A stretch of DNA of 58,643 bases from Bacteroidales bacterium (GTDB lineage: Bacteria > Bacteroidota > Bacteroidia > Bacteroidales > UBA932), in assembly GCA_017471965.1 (NCBI GenBank), contig JAFURF010000013.1, forward strand, positions 1 to 58,643. The letters are read 5' to 3'. Position 1 is the stretch's first letter. Every line of letters begins with the position of its first letter. Of this stretch, positions 43,356 through 52,955 are shown piece by piece. The translations under genes and the position numbers were made by a program. Below the pieces are notes generated by a model that saw only the letters and a program-made list of their open reading frames with translations, was not told the DNA's origin and made no database searches.

Positions 43356-43946
43356 CTAGAATTCGACAACCGGAGCCACGTCAGCACCATCCTTGGCCTC
43401 GAAGTAGCCTTTCTTCTCAAACCCGAACATAGATGCGATGATATTGTTCGGGAAGGTCCTGACCATCGTGTTGTATCCCTTTGCCACCTCGTTGTACTTC
43501 ATTCTTTCTGTAGCGATCCTGTTCTCAGTTCCTTCAAGTTGAGCCTGAAGTTCACTGAACTGCTGGTTCGCCTTGAGGTCAGGATAATTCTCAGTGATCA
43601 TAAGGAGTCTTCCCAATGCAGATGAAAGTTCTCCCTGAGCCTCATTGAATCTTGCAATTGCTTCCTCAGTAAGATTCTCAGGATCCACAGTCACCTGAGT
43701 AGCCTTCGCACGGGCAGAGACCACATTCTCAAGAGTAGATGACTCATGGGCCGCATAACCCTTCACTGTAGCGACTAGGTTAGGGATAAGGTCAGCCCTG
43801 CGCTGGTAGACATTCTCCACCTGCGACCATGCCGCCTGCACGTTCTCATCGGAAGCAACCATCCCGTTATACACATTCTTCACCCATACGAAGCCGCCGA
43901 TCAGCACAACGGCAACGATGATCAATGTCAATAGTCCTTTCTTCAT
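43356..43946 (-). CDS. LemA family protein
   Basis: A 196-residue LemA protein with one N-terminal membrane helix (about residues 4-22) and a long helical body. Signatures are NEYNGMVAS-like VYNGMVASDENVQAAWSQVE, YQRRADLIPNLVATVKGY and ARFNEAQGELSSALGRLL. LemA proteins are membrane-anchored helical bundles usually paired with TPM proteins; their biochemical role is unknown. The gene lies 18 bases after the FISUMP lipoprotein gene and 2 bases before the TPM gene. Confidence 0.94.
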   Translation of the reverse strand: MKKGLLTLIIVAVVLIGGFVWVKNVYNGMVASDENVQAAWSQVENVYQRRADLIPNLVATVKGYAAHESSTLENVVSARAKATQVTVDPENLTEEAIARFNEAQGELSSALGRLLMITENYPDLKANQQFSELQAQLEGTENRIATERMKYNEVAKGYNTMVRTFPNNIIASMFGFEKKGYFEAKDGADVAPVVEF

Positions 43947-43964
43947 ATCGTTATCGTTTTATAA

Positions 43965-45017
43965 TTACTCCGCATCACGCACGCAACGTACCGACGCTCC
44001 GAATGACTTCACATCTCCCTTTCCGACAAAGAAATCAGGCTGATCGGAAACGAGGTATCTATAATAAGCCATTCCTTCTTCACCTGCCACCTTGTCGGCA
44101 GTCCAGAAGGCAGCATACTCGTACATTCCACCAAAGGCAGCATACGGATACTCCCCTTCGGAACTGCGGTCTCCAAGGTTCGAATATCCGACCGGAAACA
44201 CACAAAGTCCGCTTCGGTTCGTCACCTCACCGACCTGAGGCCAATACTCAAGCATAGGCTCATCATTGAAGCATGCATCTACAAAGAGCATGGATGCAAC
44301 ATTCTTCACGGTACCATACTTATCCGCACCAGACGCTCCTATCGCAGCACACATTGACAGCCAATCTTCTTCAGAAGGAAGCCTCCATCCCTCAGGGCAC
44401 GCAGTGAGAGCCTCCTCGTAACTGTAATATCTTCCGAACACATCAGAGGTCACATCATAACCTTGGTATCCGACACCTGACGCCTCTGAAGCGAGATTCC
44501 GGCGGAACCAATCGAGACCTGCAATCTCCTGATAATAGTAGTCCACGCCATCAACTGTCACCTTAGGATCTGTTTCCTTGATATCAGTCATAGTGATGGA
44601 CTTGTCAAGACCTCCTTCGACCACCATTACGGTCTTCTGATATGCATCACCGGAATGGCCCTCTGCGAATGCATAACACATCACCTGATACTTGCCAAGG
44701 GTATCAGAAAACTGGAATTCCAACGAACCGTCTGTCTCCTTTCCTTCCGGTGTAAGTCCGTTCTCCAGCATTGTCGTATCGGCCTTCGCCATGCTCGGAG
44801 TCACTTTCCAATATATGCCTACACCTTTGCCTTCCGGATGTTCGAAACCTTTCGGGGTCAAAGTCACCTCAGTACCGGGCGCCACAAATGACGGACATGA
44901 AAACACCAGTCCGGAAAGCGACGGAAGATCCGCAGTGTCCTTATCTTCTTTACAGGAAACCGCTGTCAGAAGAAGAGCAGCGATCATAATAAGCGAGGTC
45001 AGTTTTCTATGACTCAT
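43965..45017 (-). CDS. FISUMP-domain lipoprotein
   Basis: About 350 residues from ATG at 45017-45015, which gives a clean lipoprotein signal ending AVSC; an in-frame start at 45059 adds 14 residues before it. Residues about 30-130 look like a beta-sandwich. The rest matches the Fibrobacter succinogenes major paralogous (FISUMP) domain: IAGLDWFRRNLASEASG, YYSYEEALTACPEGWRLPSEEDW and the closing SFGASVRCVRDAE. FISUMP proteins are surface-exposed and of unclear function. The gene is divergent from apbE and precedes lemA-tpm in an operon. Confidence 0.88.
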   Translation of the reverse strand: MSHRKLTSLIMIAALLLTAVSCKEDKDTADLPSLSGLVFSCPSFVAPGTEVTLTPKGFEHPEGKGVGIYWKVTPSMAKADTTMLENGLTPEGKETDGSLEFQFSDTLGKYQVMCYAFAEGHSGDAYQKTVMVVEGGLDKSITMTDIKETDPKVTVDGVDYYYQEIAGLDWFRRNLASEASGVGYQGYDVTSDVFGRYYSYEEALTACPEGWRLPSEEDWLSMCAAIGASGADKYGTVKNVASMLFVDACFNDEPMLEYWPQVGEVTNRSGLCVFPVGYSNLGDRSSEGEYPYAAFGGMYEYAAFWTADKVAGEEGMAYYRYLVSDQPDFFVGKGDVKSFGASVRCVRDAE

Positions 45018-45087
45018 TTTCAACTCTTGTCCTAAATAAATTAATATATAATCCTGCAAATATGGGGATTTTAATTTGAAAAACCGC

Positions 45088-45095
45088 TACCTTTG
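45088..45095 (+). promoter_or_regulatory. Bacteroidota -7 box for apbE
   Basis: TACCTTTG matches TAnnTTTG, 30 bases before the ATG at 45126. It overlaps an in-frame TTG at 45093, making that TTG an unlikely start. Confidence 0.5.
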
Positions 45096-45125
45096 TACAA
45101 ATACTTTGCCTTACCGACTATTAGA

Positions 45126-46202
45126 ATGAGCATATTTCATAAAATATATGCAGGTCTCACCCTCCTGACCATCATCTGCATGATATCGACGTCATGCGGT
45201 CCGCGCGACCGGTACATCACCATATCCGGTTATGCCCAAGGCGGCACATATGCCGTCAAACTCAACATGAACGGCCAGAACGGAATGATACGACCAAGGC
45301 CTGAAGAGATCAAGGACTCGGTAGACGCCATTATCGGAAGAATCGACAATTCGATCTCAGGATACAACAAGAACTCTCTTCTGAGCAGATTCAATGCAGG
45401 AGAAAACGTCATTCCTGACGATATCTTCATCGACATATACAGACACGGATACCGGTTCTTCAACGAGACATCCGGAATCGTGGACGTAGCGTCTGCTCCC
45501 CTGTTCGACCTGTGGGGATTCGGCTTCAGGAACGGAGAATTCCCATCAGACGATGCGGTCAGGACTGCTCTTGCCGGCTCCGGAATGGACAGGCTGAACG
45601 CGGACATTGCTGATGCGGTCAGTCACGACGGATCTCTGAATGGGGAATCGGTACTGAATGATGGAGGAGCGCTGCCGGAACTTAATTACAATGCGATAGC
45701 ACAAGGCTACAGTTGCGATCTTGTCGCAGAATACCTTTACTCGCTGGGGGTAAAGGACATGATGGTAGATATCGGAGAGATATTCTGTGACGGGGTCAAT
45801 CCGTCAGGTCTGCCATGGTCAATCGGCATTGACAAGCCGATTGACGGAAACAACGAACTCGGAGCACAGATGCAAGGAATATTCCGCGCCCCGGAAGGTC
45901 CTCATGGAATCGTGACCTCAGGCAACTACAGGAAATTCTACATCAAGGACGGCAAGAAATACGCCCACTCTATAGACCCCCGCACGGGTCGCCCCGTGAC
46001 ACATAATCTGCTGAGTGCAACCATTACGGCACCGGATGCGATGACTGCAGACGCATATGCAACCTACTGCATGGTGGTAGGGCTCGACGAGGCCAAGGCA
46101 TTACTGGCATCAAGGGAGGATCTGGAAGGATGTCTGATATATGACGACAACGGGGTCTTCAAGACATGGTGCTCAACCGGATTTGTTCTTGAAGAACTTT
46201 AG
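45126..46202 (+). CDS. apbE: FAD:protein FMN transferase (ApbE family) lipoprotein
   Basis: About 358 residues with a signal ending in the lipoprotein-type STSCG. The ApbE fold has ISGYAQGGTYAVKL, a DNSISGYNKNSLLSRFN segment, LNYNAIAQGYSCDLVAEYL, DIGEIFCDG and the metal/flavin site YAHSIDPRTGRPVTHN with DAMTADAYATYCMVVG. It transfers FMN from FAD to a Thr of targets such as the RnfG/NqrC subunits at the outer face of the inner membrane. No Rnf or Nqr gene is in the window. Its 3' end overlaps the convergent LolA-like gene by 4 bases. Confidence 0.94.
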   Translation: MSIFHKIYAGLTLLTIICMISTSCGPRDRYITISGYAQGGTYAVKLNMNGQNGMIRPRPEEIKDSVDAIIGRIDNSISGYNKNSLLSRFNAGENVIPDDIFIDIYRHGYRFFNETSGIVDVASAPLFDLWGFGFRNGEFPSDDAVRTALAGSGMDRLNADIADAVSHDGSLNGESVLNDGGALPELNYNAIAQGYSCDLVAEYLYSLGVKDMMVDIGEIFCDGVNPSGLPWSIGIDKPIDGNNELGAQMQGIFRAPEGPHGIVTSGNYRKFYIKDGKKYAHSIDPRTGRPVTHNLLSATITAPDAMTADAYATYCMVVGLDEAKALLASREDLEGCLIYDDNGVFKTWCSTGFVLEEL

Positions 46203-46654
46203 CGAAGGTCTGTAATCACCCATTCAGGGCCGAATGACGGAGTAAAATAAGAGACGGGCTTCTTATCGGACACTGACTCCGAAACGATATCTATATCCAT
46301 GACGGCTCCTTTTGCCATGACCGACTCATAGAACCTCTCAAGGTCAGCATAGGACCATGCGGGTTCGACGATGACTTCCATGGATGCATTATCAATGAAC
46401 CAGGTTGCCGAAGAATCAGTAAAGATTTCCAGTCCGTCACCTTTGAGATGCCAGAGTTCATCCTGAGCCTCCACAAACCCCTCATCTTCTATTTCGACAT
46501 CACCCGATGTGGAGAATGCGTATTTCAATGTGACGCATCCTGTCTTGGCCTTTTCTGCGACACCGGCGAGCATTTCACGGACATCCCGGGCACCTGACGA
46601 CGTTGAAACCATCATCAGGGCCACAGATATCAGTATATTAAAGAAAAGTCTCAC
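46199..46654 (-). CDS. LolA-like periplasmic carrier protein
   Basis: A 151-residue protein with signal peptide (to about residue 22) and a small LolA-like body: VTLKYAFSTSGDVEIEDEGFVEAQDELWHLKGDG and a following beta-rich part with TWFIDNASMEVIVEP. The position directly after ftsK (21-base gap) is the usual place of lolA in Bacteroidota. It is shorter than classical LolA (about 180-200 residues), so it may be a minimal form. It would ferry lipoproteins across the periplasm. Confidence 0.75.
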   Translation of the reverse strand: MRLFFNILISVALMMVSTSSGARDVREMLAGVAEKAKTGCVTLKYAFSTSGDVEIEDEGFVEAQDELWHLKGDGLEIFTDSSATWFIDNASMEVIVEPAWSYADLERFYESVMAKGAVMDIDIVSESVSDKKPVSYFTPSFGPEWVITDLR

Positions 46655-46675
46655 GCCGCTTGACAGGATAGAACG

Positions 46676-49102
46676 CTATTTTACAAAATGCGAAAGGATT
46701 TCATCAAGTTCGTCAATGGTCGTGACCAGTACCTGACGTGGTTTCGAGCCTTCCTGAGGGCCGACTATGCCTGCGCCTTCCAACTGGTCCATCACACGGC
46801 CTGCCCTTGCATATCCCATGCCCAGACGCCTCTGGAGGTCGGAAGTCGAGCCTCTCTGTGAATTGACTACCATACGGGCCGCATCTTCGAACAGCGGATC
46901 GATGTTCTGCATGTCTATCGTACCTCCGCTTGTCTCTCCGTCCTGAGACTCAGGGACCGGGAGATAATATGGCGTACTGCAGCACTGCTTCCATCCGGTC
47001 TGGTCTCCGATGAACTTGGTGATCTTGTTTATCTCAGCCATGCTCACAAGGGCACACTGCACACGTTCCATCTCGACTCCGGCATAATACAGCATGTCTC
47101 CACGGCCTATGAGGTTCTCGGCGCCGTATGAATCAAGAATGGTCCTCGAATCCACGCCTGAGACCACTCTAAAGGCGATTCTCGTCGGGAAGTTGGTCTT
47201 GATCAGACCCGTGATCACATTCACGGAAGGTCGCTGGGTAGCGATTATGACATGAAGTCCGGCAGCCCTTCCCTTCTGTGCCAGCCGCACAATCGAATCA
47301 CTGATGTTCTTCGCACACTTCCTGGCGTCGGCATTTGCACCGCCTGTCATTGTCAGGTCGGCATACTCATCGATAACGACTACAAGATAAGGAAGGAACT
47401 TATGCCCCTCGGTAGGAAGGAGACGACGGTCCTTGTACTTGTCGTTGTATAGTTTGATGTCGTTCACGCCGGCTGCAGCGAGCAGTTTGTACCTCTCATC
47501 CATCTCTATGCAGAGAGAGTTAAGCACTGCTTCCGCCTGCTTAGGCTGCTTGATGATGGCATTCTCCCTCTCGTCTTCCTCACTTGCAGCAAGAGGAAGA
47601 ACAGCGAGATAATGCTTCAGAAGAGCATTATATGCCGTAAACTCGACCATCTTAGGGTCTATGAAGACAAACTTCAGTTCGGTCGGATGCTTTGCATAGA
47701 GGAGAGAGGAGATGATGACATTCAGGCCGACGGACTTTCCCTGCTTGGTAGCACCGGCAATCAGCAGGTGAGGTGCATCGGTAAGGTCGAAAGTCTTGAC
47801 TTCCTGAGTGATGGTATAACCGATCGCTATCGGGAGTTCAGCCTTGCTGTTACGGAAAGAGTCATCATTGAGCATGGACTTCAACGGCACGATGGAAGGA
47901 GTGTTGTTCGGGACTTCTATTCCGACACAGTCAGGCAGCGTTACGACGCGGACACCACTGGCACCAAGAGCCATGGCGATCTCTCTGTGAAGGTTTTCTA
48001 TAGCAGAAACCCTTACTCCGGCTGAAGGGACGACCTTATACAGGGTTACAGTCGGGCCGACTACAGCAGTGACCCTGTCCACCTCAATCCTGTAGTTCTG
48101 GAGAGTGGCACGTATACGGTTGTTGTTTATGTCCAGTTCCTGCTGACTCACCTTATGCTGTCCTTCAGCATAATCCTTAAGAAGGTCAAGAGGCGGGAAC
48201 TGGAACCTCTCCAGTTCTTCGCGATTGTCGATTCTGGGAAGTTCTTCGGTAACCTTCTCTGTAAAGTCTCCTCCCATGATGACCTCCATCTGCGCTGGGT
48301 TTTCCGGCACTGCCGGCTCATCCGGATGAACCGGACTCTCCGGCTCCACAGGCATTTCAGGCGCCTCAGGAACAACAGGTTCCTCTGGTATTACGGGGAT
48401 TTCCGGCACGTCTGGAACGACAGGCGCGACAGGGGCCTCCGGTTCACAAGGGACTTCCTGTTCCTCAGACTCTTCAGAACGTTCGCCTACCACAGAAAAC
48501 CAATGCGCAAACCTGCCGCTTGACATGATCAGCCATGCGATCACAAGAGCAACCAGAATAAGTCCTGACACCAGTGCCCCGACCAGATTATCCATCCAGT
48601 CCATGACTGCATGGCCAGCATCTCCTCCCAATCCCCCGCCAAAGAAGGTGTCGTCACCGAACTGCATAGAGATGAAAGACAGAAGCAGAGATGCCAGGAA
48701 AGTGCCGCTGACAGTTACGAGAGCCGTACGGACAAGTCCGGTATGTCTGTCCCAGAAGAAGAGTCTGTATGCTATTGCCCCCATAAGTATCACCAATGCG
48801 AAACTTCCCAGTCCGAAGCACCTGGAGACAAGAAAATGGCTCCACCTGTAGCCAGCCTTGCCACAGATGTTGGCAACATCAACACCTTTGTCCATCATAT
48901 CAGGATGCGTCATGAGACTCTGATCCGCCTGCCATGTAAACAGGTATGAAACGGATGCAAAAAGCGTGAACAGCGTAAACACCGTTACCGCCACGCCCGT
49001 ATACTTCAAGATATTGGACTTCTTCACAGGGTCCATATCAGAAAAGAATGAGAAGCGTTTGTGCTTCTCTTTCTTCTTATCGTTCTGTTGCTTTCTGGCC
49101 AT
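46676..49102 (-). CDS. ftsK: DNA translocase FtsK/SpoIIIE
   Basis: An 808-residue septal DNA pump. The N-terminal ~195 residues have four to five membrane helices (FTLFTLFASVSYLFTW and later). A linker of about 80 residues is very rich in Pro, Val and Glu with near-repeats like VPEAPEMPVEPESPV. The motor has Walker A GATKQGKSVGLNV (about 452), Walker B LVVVIDEYADLTM and ATQRPSVNVITGLIKTNFP. The C-terminal winged-helix gamma domain (about 740-808) reads polar sequences. It clears and resolves chromosome ends during division. Its start overlaps the DUF4290 stop by one base. Confidence 0.96.
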   Translation of the reverse strand: MARKQQNDKKKEKHKRFSFFSDMDPVKKSNILKYTGVAVTVFTLFTLFASVSYLFTWQADQSLMTHPDMMDKGVDVANICGKAGYRWSHFLVSRCFGLGSFALVILMGAIAYRLFFWDRHTGLVRTALVTVSGTFLASLLLSFISMQFGDDTFFGGGLGGDAGHAVMDWMDNLVGALVSGLILVALVIAWLIMSSGRFAHWFSVVGERSEESEEQEVPCEPEAPVAPVVPDVPEIPVIPEEPVVPEAPEMPVEPESPVHPDEPAVPENPAQMEVIMGGDFTEKVTEELPRIDNREELERFQFPPLDLLKDYAEGQHKVSQQELDINNNRIRATLQNYRIEVDRVTAVVGPTVTLYKVVPSAGVRVSAIENLHREIAMALGASGVRVVTLPDCVGIEVPNNTPSIVPLKSMLNDDSFRNSKAELPIAIGYTITQEVKTFDLTDAPHLLIAGATKQGKSVGLNVIISSLLYAKHPTELKFVFIDPKMVEFTAYNALLKHYLAVLPLAASEEDERENAIIKQPKQAEAVLNSLCIEMDERYKLLAAAGVNDIKLYNDKYKDRRLLPTEGHKFLPYLVVVIDEYADLTMTGGANADARKCAKNISDSIVRLAQKGRAAGLHVIIATQRPSVNVITGLIKTNFPTRIAFRVVSGVDSRTILDSYGAENLIGRGDMLYYAGVEMERVQCALVSMAEINKITKFIGDQTGWKQCCSTPYYLPVPESQDGETSGGTIDMQNIDPLFEDAARMVVNSQRGSTSDLQRRLGMGYARAGRVMDQLEGAGIVGPQEGSKPRQVLVTTIDELDEILSHFVK

Positions 49103-49767
49103 TATTTCTTTCTGAAGTTTTTCTGATTGTTCTTCTGACGCATGTTCTGATTCTTTGACTTCGACTGTCCCATTCCCGGTCTCGAATACTGTCCGGAATC
49201 CACTCTTCCCAACTGAAGGCCTTCCGGAACCTTGATCCTGTTGTCAGACAGTCTCTCGATGTCCTGGAAGATGGTCTCATCTGCCACCATATCCTTGTTC
49301 CATATCAGATACTGCTGTCTCATATATATAGCAAGAGCGCGTATCATGGCAGTCTTGGTATCGCCATCCTCCTTTTCGGCGATCAGGTCTATCATGCTTT
49401 CGATGTTCCTGCCGTAGTGGATCGCCTTGATAGGTTTCTTCTTGATAGGGACTACCTCAGGACGCTGATTCATGCTCTCCGGAGCAGGCATCGGATATGG
49501 TGCATCCACATCAAGGTCGAAACCTGATATGACGTAAAGATGATCCCATAGTTTATGCTCATAATCCTCCAGAAGGTGTACTGAAGGGTTAAGGATCTCC
49601 ATCACCTTTATGATGGCTCTGGCCTGCTCGTTCCTCTTATCCCTGTCCTCGATAGTCTTGAGATAATCCACCATCTTCTGCACATTTCGGCCATATTCCG
49701 GAATGTGAAGGCGTACTCTTTCTGTATTATACAGAAGTTTGCATGTATCTATTTCCTTGTTATCCAT
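49102..49767 (-). CDS. DUF4290 family protein
   Basis: About 221 residues from ATG at 49767-49765; another in-frame ATG at 49779 would leave almost no leader after the -7 box. The N-terminal half has YNTERVRLHIPEYGRNVQKM and the middle AIHYGRNIESMID, typical of DUF4290, a Bacteroidota family of unknown function normally found near cell-division or murA genes. The C-terminal 35 residues are a basic Gln/Asn/Lys-rich tail. One-base overlap with ftsK makes translational coupling likely. Confidence 0.85.
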   Translation of the reverse strand: MDNKEIDTCKLLYNTERVRLHIPEYGRNVQKMVDYLKTIEDRDKRNEQARAIIKVMEILNPSVHLLEDYEHKLWDHLYVISGFDLDVDAPYPMPAPESMNQRPEVVPIKKKPIKAIHYGRNIESMIDLIAEKEDGDTKTAMIRALAIYMRQQYLIWNKDMVADETIFQDIERLSDNRIKVPEGLQLGRVDSGQYSRPGMGQSKSKNQNMRQKNNQKNFRKK

Positions 49768-49789
49768 AATTGTCGACATTCACAAACCG

Positions 49790-49797
49790 CAAATATA
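49790..49797 (-). promoter_or_regulatory. Bacteroidota -7 box for DUF4290-ftsK
   Basis: On the minus strand TATATTTG matches TAnnTTTG inside the 29-base gap after addA. It lies about 23 bases before the ATG at 49767 and supports that start. No well-spaced -33 TTG is seen. Confidence 0.4.
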
Positions 49798-49808
49798 ATA
49801 AATTATTC

Positions 49809-52800
49809 TCAAAAAGACTCGACTTCACCGCTACGTACATACCAAATATAAGCAGACACATCATCATATCCCATCCTACGCCATATATCCGCATACCTTC
49901 TGACCTGTCTGGCGTAAATGGTCTTGCGTTCTCCGAACTTGTAGTCAATGATGATCACCTTGCCGCCACATACCACCACCCGGTCAGGTCTGTGCACACT
50001 CCCGTCGACATCGATCATATCCGTTTCATTCAACACACATGACGGATCATCCGGGAACCATCCCCTGGCATATCCATCCTTCAATCTTCCAGCAAGGAGA
50101 CTCTTGATTTCCCTGGCCTCATCAGCTGTAACTTCGCCGTTCATAAGAGCCGAATCTACTGCCGGATCCAGATCAGACGGGACCTTGACATGAGATAGAA
50201 TGTCATGCAGGACAACTCCCCTGATCCTGTTCGACGCACTGATTCCCGTCTCACCTTCTGCAGAAAAGAAATCAAGAGAATCCGCAGAAAACTTAAGTCT
50301 GCCTCTTTCGCGCACATCCACCTGAGAATCATCCCTATTCGGATTCAGAGGAATGGAAGGATATTCCTCCCCATCTCCAATTTCAAAAGTCATGATTCCT
50401 GAAACATCCTGCTTCCTTAATTTGTTGAAATCTGCGATTTCCCCGACGTCAAACCTCTCGGATTCGTCTTTCACACTGTGCACCACTTCCGAATCATGCA
50501 CTGACGCAGACAGATACCAATAGAGAATCTGGGAGAAATCCTTGAAACGAGTGAGATCACCCGCTTCCAATGCTTTTCTGACAGTTGCAGGAGGAGTCTT
50601 CGCTATTATGTGCATGCCAAGCGCAGGACGGGTCATGGCCACATAGAGTATGTTCATATTATCTACATGCTGGAGGAAGTTGTGCTCATCATAATCTTTT
50701 GAGAACAAGGAAGATGAAGTGTCGGATGAGAGTTTCACATCATATACACCCTCTGCAACACCCTCAAGAACGGTTCCTTTCAGGTCCGGAGCACACCAGC
50801 AGTTATCCGGCCGGTTCAGGGAAATGCCTTCGGCAAACGGGATTATCACATATGGGAAATCCAGTCCCTTTGACTTGTGGATGGTCATAACCCTGACACT
50901 GTCTCCCGACGACGGTGAACTGATCGATGGGTCCTGCGCTTCCCACCACTTGAGAAAACCTCGCAACGAGTTGCCGTTTGAAGAGACATAATCCTGCAGA
51001 TTATCCATGAATGACTGGATGTGCAGGACTTCTCCACGCCACAGACCGTCAGTGTCATTCTCCATGATTCTTCGCAGAATGTCTTCTGCCATATCAGTCA
51101 GAGACGTATATCCCGATATCTTCCCGATATCCATGGAATGGGCAAGAAAGCCGCTTACTGTGTCCTCGGGGTTCTCTGCATACGACATAAGGGATACCAG
51201 CGTACGTACCGTCATGGCCCCCTTTACTCTAAGGGAGTCATCCGTTATGACACTTATGCCATTCTGCATAAGACATGAGGCCACGTCTCCACCGGAAGCA
51301 TTACTTCTCACCAGCACAGCAATATCAGACAACCTCGCACCCGCTGCACGAGCCTCATTCACACTGTCAAGCACCTCCTGAAGTTCCTGACCGACAGGAC
51401 AAAACGTCACACTCACACTTCCTGGGGCCAAATTCTTCCGAGCGACCTTCTGACACACGTCAGCATATATTCCGCATAACGGTCCGCCCTTGTCATGTCC
51501 ATCCATGGCGTCCACCACCTTGGCAGCCGCTTGAAAGAATCCGTTGTTGAACTCCACTATAGTGGAGAGACTGCGGTAGTTGGTGTCCAGTACCTTCTGT
51601 ACATGACCCGGAAACTCAGACGGGACGGTCTCGTCAAAGAGTTTCCAGTCTGAACCTCTCCACCTGTAGATACTCTGCTTCACATCGCCCACGATAAGGT
51701 TTTCCTCACCCTGAGAGTCACTGTTATGCAGCAACGGACTTATGTTCTGCCACTGGACCTTGGCTGTATCCTGGAACTCGTCAAGAAGGAAGTGTTCGAA
51801 CCTGACTCCCATCTTCTCATAGATGAAAGGAGCATCCGAACCATCGATTATGTCTCTGAGAATCGTATTGGAATCATCGATGCAAAGAACATTCTTCTCC
51901 TTCATCAGTTCCTTGAAGGCCTGATTCAGTTCCGAGGCCACCCCGAGTCCATAAAGTTGCCCATCCAGGATCCAGGCAGTGCTATAGACTTTGAAATCTG
52001 CACCGAAAAGGGCACAGAAATCCTCCAATGGGGCTTCCAGGAAAGGATGCACAAGCGGCAGAAGAGTCTTTGCCTTGGCTTTGGAAAACCACAGGTCCTT
52101 GTCCGGAGCCTTGCTCATGAATGAATCCGAAGGAGCAGACACCCTGTCCCTGTCCTTTGTCCCGGCATAGTCATGCAGACAGTTCAGGAATCCTCTGTTA
52201 CTGTCCTTTGTATCCACACCGGCACCGATGATGACATCCAATGCCTCCTGAGCCTTGGCACGAACATTTCTGTTGAAGGACACTATCACTTCCCGACATT
52301 TCTCCCTTATCCCGGCAAGGCGGTCGACAGAACACACTTCATCCTCATCTATTCCCGCTTCTTCGATTGCCTCCTGCCTTTGAGCGGACTTCAGTCTCCT
52401 GGCCATTTCCAGAAGATTTGCATCCAGACTGTAACGTCCGCCCTGTTCAATCTGCTCCAGCACATTGGTCGTCAGCCATGAAAGCACGCTTCCGTCTTCC
52501 TCAGTCAATGAATCCAGCACACGGTCAACACTTTCTGCCACAAGCGAATCCTTGTCAAGTTCCACCTGATAGGATGCAAACTGCCCTATCTCACGTGAAA
52601 AAGCCTTCAAGGTCTGCTGGAAGAACTTGTCTATGGTGCTTACAGCAAACGCACTGTAGTCATGAAGAATGTCGTGAAGCACGGTTTCCGCCTTCTTACG
52701 AAGTTCCTCGTCCGTCGGGAACACGGACGGCACATATGTATCATGATAGCCGGACCTGCCCGGCTCAGTAGCGAGGACATGCAGTTCCTTCAGGATACGG

Positions 52801-52955
52801 CTCTTCATCTCATCCGTAGCCTTATTGGTAAATGTCACCGCCAGGATATGTCTGTATGCATACCTGTCATCACTTTTCAGCAGAAGACCTATATATTTTC
52901 CGGTCAGGCTGTAGGTCTTTCCCGAGCCTGCCGACGCTTTCATTATTTCGAGCAT
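49809..52955 (-). CDS. addA: AddA-like UvrD-family helicase-nuclease
   Basis: A 1048-residue double-strand-break processing enzyme. Walker A KASAGSGKT at residues 6-14, TFTNKATDEM (motif Ia), LLDEFQDTAKVQW near 390 (motif II) and MTIHKSKGLDFPYVIIPF (motif V) give a UvrD-type helicase. The C-terminal PD-(D/E)XK nuclease has HRPDRVVVCGGKVIIIDYKFG near 1000. With AddB it degrades DNA ends and loads RecA in homologous recombination. It overlaps the end of addB by 13 bases, so the two are translated as a pair. Confidence 0.93.
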   Translation of the reverse strand: MLEIMKASAGSGKTYSLTGKYIGLLLKSDDRYAYRHILAVTFTNKATDEMKSRILKELHVLATEPGRSGYHDTYVPSVFPTDEELRKKAETVLHDILHDYSAFAVSTIDKFFQQTLKAFSREIGQFASYQVELDKDSLVAESVDRVLDSLTEEDGSVLSWLTTNVLEQIEQGGRYSLDANLLEMARRLKSAQRQEAIEEAGIDEDEVCSVDRLAGIREKCREVIVSFNRNVRAKAQEALDVIIGAGVDTKDSNRGFLNCLHDYAGTKDRDRVSAPSDSFMSKAPDKDLWFSKAKAKTLLPLVHPFLEAPLEDFCALFGADFKVYSTAWILDGQLYGLGVASELNQAFKELMKEKNVLCIDDSNTILRDIIDGSDAPFIYEKMGVRFEHFLLDEFQDTAKVQWQNISPLLHNSDSQGEENLIVGDVKQSIYRWRGSDWKLFDETVPSEFPGHVQKVLDTNYRSLSTIVEFNNGFFQAAAKVVDAMDGHDKGGPLCGIYADVCQKVARKNLAPGSVSVTFCPVGQELQEVLDSVNEARAAGARLSDIAVLVRSNASGGDVASCLMQNGISVITDDSLRVKGAMTVRTLVSLMSYAENPEDTVSGFLAHSMDIGKISGYTSLTDMAEDILRRIMENDTDGLWRGEVLHIQSFMDNLQDYVSSNGNSLRGFLKWWEAQDPSISSPSSGDSVRVMTIHKSKGLDFPYVIIPFAEGISLNRPDNCWCAPDLKGTVLEGVAEGVYDVKLSSDTSSSLFSKDYDEHNFLQHVDNMNILYVAMTRPALGMHIIAKTPPATVRKALEAGDLTRFKDFSQILYWYLSASVHDSEVVHSVKDESERFDVGEIADFNKLRKQDVSGIMTFEIGDGEEYPSIPLNPNRDDSQVDVRERGRLKFSADSLDFFSAEGETGISASNRIRGVVLHDILSHVKVPSDLDPAVDSALMNGEVTADEAREIKSLLAGRLKDGYARGWFPDDPSCVLNETDMIDVDGSVHRPDRVVVCGGKVIIIDYKFGERKTIYARQVRRYADIWRRMGYDDVSAYIWYVRSGEVESF

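Noticed and set aside
45093-45125. A TTG start for apbE at 45093
   Set aside because: It lies within the -7 box TACCTTTG and would put charged and aromatic residues ahead of a normal lipoprotein signal.
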